Shown: positions 14,701 to 26,580 of the stretch, piece after piece | Position numbering within the stretch: the first letter of the stretch is position 1 | Layout: each line of letters opens with the position of its first letter | NCBI RefSeq assembly: GCF_028769735.1 | Contig: NC_088177.1 | Location: 17,114,599 to 17,178,598, forward strand | From: Zonotrichia leucophrys gambelii | Lineage: Eukaryota > Chordata > Aves > Passeriformes > Passerellidae | Length of the DNA: 64,000 bases | Direction of reading: 5' to 3' | Position numbers and translations under genes: made by a program | The notes under the pieces: generated by a model | Seen by the model: only the letters and a program-made list of their open reading frames with translations | Told to the model about the DNA's origin: nothing | Database searches by the model: none

Positions 14701-16998
14701 ATACAGTTTTCCTTCTGGGTTGCAAATCTAAAATGAGGAGATCAAAAACTCTTTATTCTCTGTTAATTTCAGTATCACTTTTGATGAGAGGATATTCTCT
14801 ATTTCAAAAAAAAAAAACCCATATTTTGTGTAATAAATAGTTTCTGTGGTATTTTTATCATGGCAAAAATACTTTTGTTAATTTTTGGTGCTCTACTGAA
14901 AGAGAAAAAGCAGTTGCAGCTTAGGCCTGGAAGACCATGTCTCCCTTACTGCAGCCACATATTTGTGCAAGTTTTTTATATCAAAACTATAAAAACTTTC
15001 TCTGTTCTTTACATGGCTAAATATTTGTGGTTGTGTGAAACTGGTTCACTTATGTACAAATCCATGGTCACTAAATGATTGCAATGTGTTAGTTACTGCA
15101 TGAATGCAGAGGAAATAAACAATCTGCTGAAACAGGCATCATGAAGGGCATTCAGACTCATGGCAATGCTTTGTGGTGTGCAGCTAACAGTAATGCATGG
15201 AGATGAATGTTTCTGTAGGGTTTTTGGAGTTTGAGGGATTTTCATTAAAACAAAAAAGATTTTATTTCTTTCCTACTTAGGCTTTCAGCCATCAAACAAG
15301 AAAAATAGATTCCTAATGCCCAAGGGGAACTAATACCTGGCCCAGAAGTAATTAGATTTCTGCTTAATTTATAGTTATATTAATTATTAAGTCACTTTTC
15401 AAGTCATGAAGTTTATGGGGTCTGGACAAAACTGAAGTTTAACTTGGTTTACACATCAGAAGACAATGACCTCTTCCTATGTTGGAAGAAGTGTTAGAGT
15501 TGAACAACTTTGGCAGTCAAAGACCAGAAATTCTATCTGTCATTGTTATTCTAAATCTGCTGTTGTAGTTTCACTTACTTGAATGGGAATGATTTATTGA
15601 ATTACCCATTTGGGATCAAAAGCAAGGTTCTATTGTTCAGATGATCATAGAAAAGAAATACAGGAGAGGATAGAAACTTTGAAGATAGAATATTTCTGTT
15701 CCCAGCTAGTGGATAACTCTTTCAAACAGGGTCACAGCAAACACAAAAGGTTTTGTGTAGCTGTGTTAAGGAATACACAGTGGCTTTCACAACCTGCTCC
15801 TTTTTGCTGCCTCTATCTGTGATCAAAATGGAGAATCATTAGGGATTTGAAAGTGCATGACTAGAAGCAGGTTAGAAAATAAAAAATCCTTCTGCATTTC
15901 AGAAGCAATTCAAGGTTGTGGAAGGAAAGCAGGGTGCCCCAGGTGTATCTATCAATGCTAACACAAACACTTTATTCTCTTCCCTTCCCTTCTGCTGTGT
16001 ACACGTGCATAGCAATTACTCTGGCTGCAGGAACTCGTTTTGCAAGGATCTCTTGTCACAGCAGGTGCCATCCTAATGCCAAAGCAGAAACTGAACTCAT
16101 TCCAAATCACTAATTTCTTCCATGGACTTATTGTTTGGTTTTGCATTATTTTGGGAGGTTTGGTTACATCAGAGGCTGGTGCCTCAGACAGGTAGTTCAA
16201 CAACCTCAGCTTGTTATGTTAAGAGTTGAATAAGGGTTTATGAACCTGATGTGTAAATGGCAACGAGCTGCACTTGTGGCTTCACTGCTTCTTGTCCTGC
16301 AAGATTCCAGTGTGTCATGGACAAGGGCAGCTGTGAGCCTTGAAACTTGGTTTGTGTTCCCACCAAATAAAAAGTGAGTGCCTTTCACATGTCACTTGTT
16401 TCTCAGCCGCAGGTAGCACTGCACACATCAGTCTCTTTCCAGTGTCTGCTTGCTGATTACTGCTGGTTCATTGCTTCTCTGCTGGGTTTCTCCTTCTGGA
16501 ACCATTTGATCACTGTCCCTGAGACAGTCTGGTCCAGTCTTTGTGTGTAGGTTACCATGATGGAACAGAAGTGAATAGCTTCGCTATTTTCCTCTTTGGA
16601 TACTTTTTTTCTCCTGCTTCAGCCAGGAGAACACAGAGGCTGCCTTCCATTCTCTTGTTTGCAATGTTACACAAAATATGAAATACAAAGCAGGTAATCT
16701 ACATGGTTTAGTGTACCCTCTCTTCGACAGCAGTACTGTCTCCTGACTTTAGGAAAAAGAGAATGCCAAATAGGCAAGATAGGTGGAGAAGAAAATAAAA
16801 AGTCAATATCAAACAGCAATGATGGTGAGCCAAGGCAGAACAATTCATTCCAACAGATAAAAACAATTTTAGCTGGCAAATGATGGAGCTCTGGGGTTTG
16901 GCTGTACAGACCAATATTTCTTGTAAGATTATTGTGCTTTCTTATAGGAGTGTCCTTTCTGTTAAGGGTTTTCCTACCTCTAAACTGTTTGTTTCCTT

Positions 16999-17013
16999 AA
17001 AAAAAAAAAAAAA
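16999..17013. repeat. Poly(A) tract, A15
   Basis: Fifteen consecutive A. No retroposed sequence with a matching target duplication was recognised next to it, so it is listed only as a homopolymer. Confidence 0.8.
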
Positions 17014-18589
17014 GGCAGGTATAAGCTTCCCACAAAGCAGCAGTAGAGTAATTCCTAGTTATTTGGGATGGAACAAGAGAACCATGATTACTTAGGAAAA
17101 ACACTTGCTGAGACCTTACAAGCCACGCTGCAACCCACAGTGGACTTGGAAGGGCATTGCAGAATAAACATCCAGAAATGGGTTTCTAATGGAAACCTTG
17201 ACAGGCTTAAAAGCAAAGCAGTGCACAGGTGCCACTATAATTAAGAGCAGTGACCCTTCAAAGAAAGGGTTTGCCAGCAGGTAAATAAACTGCCATTGTG
17301 CAGCTCACTTGTTAAAAAAGGAAAGTTTGGGAAGTAATTGGAAAATTGGCATCAATGGATGCCACCTCAGCCATCAGTTATAAGAGGCAGCTGCCTGCTG
17401 TGGTATGAATAGTGTATGTGCTATCAAAAACAAGGGCTTTGTTCTGAGAGCCATGCTACAGGTAATCTGAACTCTTCTGTTGATAGCCTGTTCACAGTTG
17501 TCAGGTTCTTTAACATATTTTTTAGTCATATCCCACCTGCCCCAGTCTGGGTGTGTGTAATACAGCAGGTCAGGTGGATAGAAATTTTCCCATGAGTGAG
17601 CTGAGCTTCAGACAGTCTGCCTACATGTGCCAACATGAATCTGTACATGTGCTCCCTCTCCTTTATATATTTTTTCTTAACTTTACCTTTCAATTTGTCA
17701 GTGTAGTTGTACCCCGTTTTGACTCATTCATGGTCTACTGAAGCCAGTTAAAGCTGGGGGGTTGGCTGTGTTTTCTGGTGGCTGCTTTGTTGTTTTATTT
17801 TTTTATTACAGCATGAATATTGTTTCAGGCACTTTCACAGAAGCCTGGTAAAATTGCTGAATGGCCTTGGCTGCTCAGACTGGCAGAGACATTGTCACAG
17901 CTGAATCCCTGCACCATCACAGACTCAAACAGCAAAATTATTTTCAGAGTGGTGAAAAAACCAGTATGGAGTTTGGAGTAGTATTGTTTATCATCACATA
18001 TCTTGTTCTAGAGGTTTATCCTGCATGCTTTTCCCTGTATGCAAGCTCTCCTGTGGGCCAGTATGATCCTGGAATTTCTGCAGGGAAGGTAGCCAGGTTG
18101 TCTCAGGCTTCATGTCATGTTACTGGGGATTTGGGAATTTTTTTTACAGGGCAGAATTTTTCCAGACCATCCATCTATGTGTCTGTCTTGAAAGGGAATC
18201 TTTTGCTTTTTTTAATCAGGGATAATGATTTGGACCTGCCAGACACTGGTTTTAAGGCAGATTTAAAATTCAAGCTTAAATAGCAACTCAGTTAAAGTGG
18301 TACAAAATCTTACATAATTGCTCTCAATTTTTTAACTTATTTTGTTCTGCTTCCACTTCAGATTCAAAACCTTTACTGTTTCTATGCTGGGAAATAGAGA
18401 AGTACAATTTTGCTACTTAAACAGTAGCATCTAGAAAAAATCAAATCTTTTCTCCACTAATCTGATATTTACTGTCTCTTCATCTTGAACATTTGCTAGA
18501 AAAACATGATGCAAATCAGTTGGAACTCCAAACTAAGGACTGCAGGTTTGAAGCAGCAGGATTTTTTAATATTTTTTTCCCTCTGGCAG

Positions 18590-18624
18590 TCTGTATTTCT
18601 CAGTGTGACGCTGAGAAATACAGA
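18590..18624. repeat. Perfect 14-bp inverted repeat with 7-base loop
   Basis: The left arm TCTGTATTTCTCAG and right arm CTGAGAAATACAGA are exact reverse complements, separated by TGTGACG. Pairing does not extend beyond 14 bp on the outside. The foldback is much shorter than a typical microRNA precursor (about 60-80 nt), so no RNA gene is claimed. It may be a fold-back mutation or a fragment of an inverted-repeat element. Confidence 0.6.
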
Positions 18625-19231
18625 GAAGTGTTCTAGTGTTTGCAGACTGGTGCTAGGTTTCTTTAGCAAAGCTGGAAATGTAAGTGCAGTCCTGATCAAA
18701 TTTGATCTATAAATTGAGCTATGTTTTTTGAAATGGCTGGTTAATAACTGGTGGATGGGTGGGTGTGTGTTCATAGTGACTTGAGAGAAGCTTGTAGCTG
18801 TAAAGCTTATGGCAGCTCTAATTTTGACCACTAAGGAAGCATAGCAAACCTTCTGAAGGTTTCACCTGCTTAATCCCTTTTTTAACACCTTGCAGATTGC
18901 TTGTTTATCCAACTGGCTGCTTTGATAAAGCTTCTTATCTCAGATCAAGAGCACAGTATCTATCAACTTCAATTTATTCAATTCTAAGAATAAGAGTCTA
19001 TCAGTTTTGTTATCTGGATCTTTGCAGTACTTTAATTTTGGAATAAGAAGCCACATTTAGCAGACAGTTTACTCTTAAACATGACTTCCTGGAGCTGTGG
19101 GTCTGACTATGAGCCTGCAGTGTGCCCCAGTAGCCAAGAAAGCCAGCAGCATCCTGGCTTTACACAGAGTGTGGCCAGCAGTACTAGAGCAGTGTTCACA
19201 AGGTCACATTTGAAATTACTGTGTGTTTTTA

Positions 19232-19560
19232 GGCCACTGACTACAAGAAAGATATTGAGGTACTGGAGTGTGTCGAAAAGAGGGAAATTAAGCTGGTGTA
19301 AGGGTTGGAGCACTCATCTTAGGAGAAGTGGCTGAGGGAGTTTATCCTGGAAGAAAGGATCGCAGGGAAGACCCTAGTACTCTCTACACCTATAACAGGA
19401 GGCTGTATCAAGACAGGTGTCGGTCTCTTCTCCAGAGCAACGAGTGACAGGATAAGAAATGGCCTCAGGCTGTCCCATGGGAGAGCAGGCTGCCTGGGAA
19501 GTGGTGGAGTCACCATCCCTGGAGGTATATTAAAGGCATGTTGATGTGACCCTTAAGACT
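19232..19560 (+). mobile_element. CR1 LINE fragment, 3' part of the reverse-transcriptase ORF
   Basis: The sequence follows the well-known avian CR1 ORF2 3' region in order: the stretch around CTACAAGAAAGATATTGAGG, the GGTCTCTTCTCC block near 19,424, the AAATGGCCTCA block near 19,460, and the run GGGAAGTGGTGGAGTCACCA (19,498-19,517) followed by CATCCCTGGAGGTAT. Several indels and an internal gap (part of the usual sequence between the AAATGGCCTCA block and the GGCTGCC block is missing) destroy the reading frame. The diagnostic 3' UTR and its short terminal repeats are absent, so this is an old, broken copy. Recognition is from memory of the CR1 family. CR1 is the dominant LINE of birds and also occurs in other reptiles. 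Confidence 0.85.
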
Positions 19561-22500
19561 TTTTATCTCAGCATTTTCTTGGGATTTTGATTGGTGGTCA
19601 AGGCTCTGGGGGGCTTTGGTCTCTTCCAGACACCTAAAATGTCTTTTCTACACCATCCCAGGAAAATGCTGTCACTCAAAATAAAGGAGAAGAAAGGTCC
19701 TACCAGCTTAGATTCAGACTTAATGTTGCAAGAACTCATTTAATGCAGAAAATGGATTGTCTTCCAGTTGTAAAACAAAATTACAGTGATGTGTAGGTGT
19801 TGAAGAGAAGATAAAATTGGGAGGAGGTTTTACTTTCTGATTAGAAATTTAGGGGTTAGATGGAATAATGACAGCTTTATTAATGCATGTGGAAGCATGT
19901 TGTGATGGCAGTGTAGAAGGAACTTGCACTTACCTTGCTTTCCTGGCTGGAAAGATCTGTGAACCTCTAGTGCTTCAGCTGAAATATTAAGGTTCTGGAG
20001 CTCTCTGATTTAACTGCTTCTAACACTTTCAAATAAGCTTGTAGGAAGGCTACTGAAATAAATGTAGTTGCTTTCTTTCTCATTAGCTTTTTCCTTTGGT
20101 GATTTTGTTTGCCTCTTTCACATGAAATCTTCTGAAGATACAAGGTCTTACAGGCTAGTCATTAATCCCTATTTTGGAAAGCCATAGTGACCTTGCACAT
20201 ACAGGTGTGCATGGGTAAGGGATGAGTGTGATCATCCATCATCACACCTAACACTGGGCAAAGTAGAAAGAGCTAAATATAGAACTGGCCAAGAGGTCAA
20301 CCAGTGATGATATCATCACCTCCCAGAGCTGCTTTTCATACCAGGATGGTATGGACCAGCATATTGTCTGTGAAAAGAAATAGAGGTAAATAAAGAAATA
20401 AGCTTTTACCTCTTCCTGAGATTGAAGGGTCCATTGAACATTCACCCTTGAAAATCTGGCAGTTGTTTATTCAATATTTGGAGTCCACTGTTTCTGCCTG
20501 GAGCCTGGCTGAAGGTGGGTTCTTCTTGCAAGACCTGCTCAGGAGCAGTGGAATCTGCAAGTGTGCTCCTTTGCCTGCTGCTTGTCCTCTGGGATTACTG
20601 CTGCAGGAACTTGAAATCTGGAGACTTTTGAGTTCACTGTTAGTGTTTGAAGTTGAGCATTACTTACTCATCTAGTTCTCACTGCAAGCACCAGGTATGT
20701 CCTACTAGATTGTAACAATAATCCCCTCTCTGATCTCCAATGCTGGCAGTACATCTTTAATTAGGAAAAGCACACAAGCATCAGTTGTCCATTCACCTCA
20801 TACTTGTCCAGCATCTTGAATGGCTGTATTCAGGAGTTTCCTCCTATCTGTCTCTGGGCATGTGTTACAAGTTCAGGAAAAAAAAACAAACAGTATTCGT
20901 ATGAGTGGTAGGAACAAACCTTTTGTCTGTTCAGGCTTCAATATGCCATTTCTGAAATGCTCCTAATGCCACAGTGTTCTCTCTCTCTGAACCAAGTTAA
21001 TGACACTCTTCTGACTACATATTCTGTAGAAATTTTTTCCTCTTTACAATACTTTAACCCTTTCATTCATTTCAAGGAGCTAAGATTTGAATTTGTCACA
21101 CAGGGTTAATCCATTCTCCACAGTGAAGTGGAAAAATTCAGAAATAATGTAATCTGTTCCACTGCCATCCATATAAAATATTGTTTACACTCCAGGCCTA
21201 TTGCTTCAGGAAATTATTGATAGGAACAGCTGCTCCTTCATGAGAAAAGTAGAAAAGTCCTTCCTCTCTGACCAGGGGCACTTTTCAGCCACCTTTACTT
21301 TATCACTATGACACAGAAGCATGCAAGATTGGATTTCAGACTTGGAATAATAATAAAAAGAATTGTCTAGCAAAGAAACTCTCTAAAACTTCACTCAGGA
21401 ATTTTTGAGAAACTCTGAGCCATCTTCTTGTGCTCCAAAGGATTTGTTCAAAACAAAATGAAATTTGGAGCATAAGATATACAGCACAATCAGAATCCAA
21501 CTTCAAATGTACCTCATTGCTACTGAGCTGAACACTATAATTACAATTATAACTCTGCAGTGCTTTATGCATAAATTATTTAAATTAAACCACATAGATT
21601 ATTCAAATTTTATCTCCAAGAAACACTTCCAAAAGCCTGCTAAGACACACATTGCAACTCACTGCTAACATGAAAAACTCTTAAAGGCTTGATTATTTTT
21701 TTTTAATTTGTTTGGAACTAGACTCTGTGCAGTGACTTGACTTATTTCAAGTTGAAGGAGTCTTGGGTTAAATGCATTTGGTGCTGGTAGTGTTTTTTCA
21801 GATCCACCTTCAAGCTCAGTTGAGCAAAAGGCTAAGCTGGTGCCATTCAGTCTTTCCTTGCCTTTCCTGATAGGGGTTTAATGCAAAGCAAAAGGCTCTG
21901 CAGCAAAAAGAAGGAACTCGTACTTTTTATCTTGTAGGAGCAGCTCGGGTGGGTGTGGTTATTTGACATGATATTGACAATTATTCACTTGGGACAATCC
22001 TAACAAAATTGTCTTTTCACATGAAAATATTACTGAGAGAAGGTTCTGCTGGGGTAAACCTGACTCCTGGAGGATAGCCCTTGTTTTGAGCATTTCTCAT
22101 GGGTGGCTAGGAAAAGGAACTTCATCAGTTCATTCCCCTTACAATATTTGCCAAGTCCTACAGACAAACGGGTCAGAATACCTGTAGCAAACCATAGCAT
22201 CTTTCTTTTCAGCAGTACTAAGAAAAAATTTGGTTTTGGGAGCAAATTCAGTAAAGGTTTTTACCTTTCTCTCTGCCAGTTCCTTTTTCCACTGAAATCC
22301 CCTAAACAATGTTTAATATTATGAATATTCTTAAGTGTGTCACTGGCTGCAGACAGTATTAAAATCAATCACTGAGTTGTAGTATACAAGCAACTGGCTT
22401 GCAATTTACAAAAGACTGTTTTAATCCTCTTATTTTTGGACATCATAATTTTGTATTCCTCAATCTCACCGAAGATTTTCATTTAGTAGAGTTCTATTTC

Positions 22501-24350
22501 CCAAAAAATCAGTGGAAAATGATGTTAAGCCAACACAGAATGTCTGAAAATCTCCTGCCTGAAGTTTTTTGTTCATATTAGAGTGAAAATTTACTGCTGC
22601 AGGAACTGTAATGAAGAAGGGTGTGCTTTTTAGTGTCATCTTGTCTGAACAAATAACGAACAGGATTTTGCAGATGGTTATTTGGAGGAGAAATTAGTAT
22701 TACTATGACACCTAGATACCTAATGAGAAAGAAAAATAGACCTGTTCCACATTGCTGGAATTGTGGAGAAAGATAACTGAATATCTAAAATTCCCCCTGG
22801 GCTTTGTATTTCTTAAATTAAAAATGAAAGGAAATGCTTTCAGTTTTGTACGCTTCAACACAAACTGAGTATTAAGTTAGTTCTGCATAGTAACTCACTG
22901 AAATTACACATGATTTGAGGGTCTATATAAAGTTAGAGAAATACTCCTGATTTTTTTTGTGTGAGTTAATCAGACCTTTAGTCTTTGCATGATCAAGTAA
23001 GCAGGGCTGTAAGGGGCAGTCTTTCTCAAAGCAAAGGGCCAGGGAGTTGTTAACCTCATGAAACAACTGCTGAACATCAACAGCAAGATATTCCTTTATT
23101 CCTGCAATGATGGAAGTCATGATTCTTCTTCCAGGTGTTATTTCCTGCTGCTAAGTCTTTAATACCTCTTTCAGATACAGTATTTGTAGCACCATGTGAT
23201 TTAGATCTTCACTTGTACTTTCATCTTTTCAATTCTGGAAAGCACAACAGTAGCGCAGGGTTTCTATGGTTTGGGGTGGATTGGGTTTTTTGCACCCCAC
23301 CCAGATCTGTGTGTTTGGCACTCATAGGAAAGAAAGGTGTAACCTCAATACCCATTTTTGGGATGAGTCAGAGTCTCTCTGAGATTTCAGAGTCTCTCTG
23401 AAATGCAAAGACAGTTTGTATATCAAATCAGTGGATGTTTGTAAATCTAATTCAGTGGATAAACAGGAATGTTCAGTTATTTCTTGAGTTCCAAAAAGAA
23501 CAATAAGCATATTTTCTCTCCCCCCCCTTAATTTCCTTAAAAGTAAATGTTTCTCTACTTCCTTCTTTGAGACTGTTTTACAGTTAAAAACACTTAAATC
23601 AGAAATAAGCTTTAATGTCGCATGCAAATTCTAAACCCCTCAGCTTCAGTTGTATAATGAAATCATGTCCAGGCACAGTGTGACATGCTAAAGATGGTGT
23701 TATTTCAAACCCCTGTCGTTTATAGCCCACAGTTCTGTGATAATTTTTTCAAAAATCTTTTAAAGATTCCCCATGTTATCACTGAAAATATTTCATTGTT
23801 GTCTTTAATTATTCTGACGGAAATGTGGTAGATTATAAATGTAATAAATTATCAAACTGGCTACAATTAATTGTGTGTTTCAAAGGCCGAATTCTGAACT
23901 CTTTACACAGAACTGAACACAGGTATATCCTGTCCGGTGGCATAGCTCTCACCATGCACTGGTGGCAGGATATCAGCGTCCTGTTGCAGAGCTGAGAGAA
24001 GGCTGCTTTAATTTAATGCTGCTGTTTTCTATGCATAGCAGCACAGAGCGTTTGTCTAGTACTGTCAGTGGACAGTCGTTAAAAATAATCTTGTGGTGAA
24101 ACTTGCACTTAAATAGAATCTTCATGTAGCAGAGGTTGCTCATGACCCTAACATAAAGTAAATCTTCTTGCACAACAAAAATAACATTTACTAAATAAGA
24201 AAAACTAGTCCGGTTTTCAAAACAATTTAAAGTTAATCAAATCCAGATTAAATCTTATTGATTTCTCTTCTCAATAAATGTGTATTTATTCATGCTCATT
24301 TGTAGCATGAATTGTTTGTAAGTGCAGATATTTATAAATACTTCTTTCAG
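19561..24350. other. AT-rich non-coding DNA, no gene recognised
   Basis: No gene or RNA was recognised. A 15-bp word (TCAGAGTCTCTCTGA) occurs twice, 19 bp apart, at 23,368-23,382 and 23,387-23,401, forming a tiny imperfect tandem repeat. Frames on both strands are short and look like background. Confidence 0.55.
23368..23401. repeat. Short tandem duplication
   Basis: Two copies of TCAGAGTCTCTCTGA begin 19 bp apart. This is probably a local replication slippage event. Confidence 0.6.
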
Positions 24351-24502
24351 AAAAGAAGCCTGAACAGAAGCCTCTGTTCACCATTATTGTTGATTACTCT
24401 TACCTGCCTGATAAAGTCCCACACATGCATCATGAAAAGCTTTTGGAAGAGGAACAAAAACTTCTCTATCAGAGAGTCAATCAGCCAAAATGCAAAATAC
24501 AA
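24351..24502 (+). CDS. Possible internal coding exon of an unidentified gene
   Basis: A 152-nt segment is bounded by an acceptor-like site (ACTTCTTTCAG just before 24,351) and a donor-like GTGAGA starting at 24,503. With the first two bases completing a split codon, it gives 50 codons ending in phase 0, with no stop. The translation contains KPLFTIIVDYSYLPDKVP followed by an acidic, helix-like stretch with EKLLEEEQKLL. This reads more like protein than most open frames in the window. I do not recognise the gene. No neighbouring exon was found on this strand, and this kind of judgement by eye gives false positives in AT-rich DNA. If real, the surrounding 20 kb would be intron. Confidence 0.3.
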
Positions 24503-26076
24503 GTGAGAGCTTACAGATATCCCGAGAGCCTTTTCTACACTGATAGTGGTTGTGAAAAGCATCTTTCAAGGAACTCTGAACTGCTTTGTACAAACAAGTT
24601 GTTTTCTTTGTCATTGCTCCTATTTTGCAGAAGCAGCCAAGCTCTTAACTGTCTGTTCTGAATGTGCTTTTTTGCTAAAAGCATTTCCCATCTGCTGACC
24701 TTTATTTTACTGTTTGTGTTCTACTTCCCAATTTTAATATTATGATTGGTAGTGAAGGATGGAACCCTTCCTTAAAGCAATTGTCTTTTGAGGGATTTGA
24801 GGTTTTATAATGATTAGGTAAATATTTAAAAGAAGCAGAGTTTATTGGAAAGAACTATTATACACAAACAATTCATTCTGGAAGAACAAGAATATTATGG
24901 GTCAAATACTGCTGAACGGCCCAAATGCCTCTGCAAAGTACGAAGATGTCTACTTCCAATAAATAAGCCTTTTTTATTTTATACTAAGCCATTATCTTGT
25001 ATTTAGAGGGAGAATATAAAGGAAAAAAAATCCTAATATGTTGCATGTAGAAGTTCATATTTTAGAGAGAGTTTTAACTTGTTATGGCCGTGTACTGTTA
25101 ATTTTACTTCCAGCCACATTAATAACCCATAATTTGCTCCAATTTATGAATGCGTGCTACCTCTTTTATTTTCAGTCATCCAGCTTCAGGGAAGCTGTTG
25201 TTAAAGGAAGCCTCAGTTTCACTGTGTGACTTGGTCTGTGGGTTCTGAATGATAGGTTTTATTACTGGCTTATGCTAATGCCCTGGAGATGGAAATCTTT
25301 AAGGCTGTAACTGCATCTGCAGCCCTGGGAGCTATCAGGGAGTAGATATTCATCTGATAAATCATCTGACAAAACCATGGAGCCAAGTGGCTTCTGTGGA
25401 CACCAGTTTGCTGGCATTTACCCGAAGATAATTGAAGAAGGAATAAAGTTATTACAAAGGAATGACAGTAGGAAGTGTATGAGTCAGAAGACGCAGGTGG
25501 AGGAGGACTGTTAAGATCTTAAATATGTCCCAGAATGGCAAGAAAAAGCATGATGCAATCTCCACCACCCCCTTGTGTTTGCTATCTGAAGTAAAATAAT
25601 TATAGGTCTTGCAATCTTGGGTAAAGCTGGTGTTAATCTGCTTTCCAGTATTGCTAAGTCACTGTAAACATAGAACTCATGAAGCTGCATCTCTAAAAGG
25701 AATACATTATGAGTTTATTGAAGTGTTTTAGGAACCTGGTTTTTTCTGAAGCACTGAAGCTGTTAGGCTGAACTTTTTCACTCAGTGCTGCAGAAAAGCA
25801 AAAGGATTGAGAAATGGTGACTGCAGCCTACAAAGACAGTAAACCTGAAATCTTGCTATATTATATACTGCAGTAGGATTTCGGTTTAATGTTGCCATTT
25901 CTCCTTTTTAAAAAAAATTATAGACACTTGAGCCTGAATCTGTTGCCTTGTATTTGTGCAGTCCTCAGTGCTGAAAATTGGAGTGCTTATGCATTAGACT
26001 GCACTGTCCTTAACAGGATATGATGCATGTCAAAGGCAAGCCTGACTCAGTACATACTGCTCATCTTAAATAATTC
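24503..26076. other. AT-rich non-coding DNA, no gene recognised
   Basis: Nothing recognisable. If the segment just upstream is an exon, this is intron. Confidence 0.5.
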
Positions 26077-26145
26077 ATGGCATAGAATTGCAGACCATCT
26101 CAAGTTGGAAGGGACCCATAATGATCATATAGTTCAACACTTCCT
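26077..26145 (-). mobile_element. CR1 LINE 3' UTR fragment, minus orientation
   Basis: The plus strand shows CATAGAATTGCAGACCATCT, then CAAGTTGGAAGGGACCCATA and a degenerate GATCATATAGTTCAAC. This is the reverse complement of the CR1 3' end as it is usually seen in bird genomes, with the 'TTGGAAGGGACC' and 'GATCAT..AGT.CAAC' landmarks. About 70 bp remain. The element is on the minus strand and is clearly diverged. Confidence 0.7.
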
Positions 26146-26335
26146 CACAGAGCTAAGCAATGTTGTTGGATGGAATTCTATAATTATTGCTGATCATGTC
26201 TCAGAGGTTTCACTGTCCTTTAAGACTGTTTTTTCTGCTCTCTTTCCCCCAAAGATTTCCCGTTAAGTGTGTCCCAAACAATGATAAAAATCAAAGGCTT
26301 CCTTCAAACTCTCTGTCCAAGGCTGTGATGAAGCT

Positions 26336-26580
26336 GCTCCTATTTTGTATCAGAGATCTGGATGAGGGAATCAAGCACACTCTGTCAGTTTGCAGGTGAC
26401 ATCAAGTTGGGCAGCAGTGTTGATCTGTTGGAGAGCAGGGAGGGATCTGGACAGTCTGGATCAATGGCTGAGGCCGGTGGTGCGAGGTTCAAGGAACAGG
26501 GGCAGGTCCTGCCCTTGGGTCACCACGACCCCATGACTGTGACCCAGCACTGCAGGCTTGGTGAGAGTGCAAAGAGTATT
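26336..26580 (+). mobile_element. CR1 LINE fragment, C-terminal part of the reverse transcriptase
   Basis: The segment matches the CR1 reverse transcriptase region, with landmarks in order: GATCTGGATGAGGGAATC, TTTGCAGGTGACATCAAGTT, GTTGATCTG, GGGATCTGGACAGTCTGGAT, GGCTGAGGCC, and CTTGGGTCACCACGACCCCA. In one frame (26,362 onward) it reads through the region of the catalytic 'FADD' motif, which here has become FAGD, so the active-site aspartate pair is lost. Downstream frame disruptions confirm a dead copy. It lies 190 bp from an oppositely oriented CR1 3' end, so two independent insertions (or an inversion) are needed. Confidence 0.85.

Larger units (their letters stand above)
12061..19231. 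other. AT-rich non-coding DNA, no gene recognised
   Basis: No supportable gene. Contains A12 (14,806-14,817), A15 (16,999-17,013) and a perfect hairpin (18,590-18,624). The longest frame (17,861-18,283, +, about 140 codons) has no recognisable domain and no convincing splice context. It is read as intergenic or intronic sequence. Confidence 0.55.

Noticed and set aside
18590..18624. microRNA precursor
   Set aside because: The stem is only 14 bp with no extension, too short for a Drosha/Dicer substrate.
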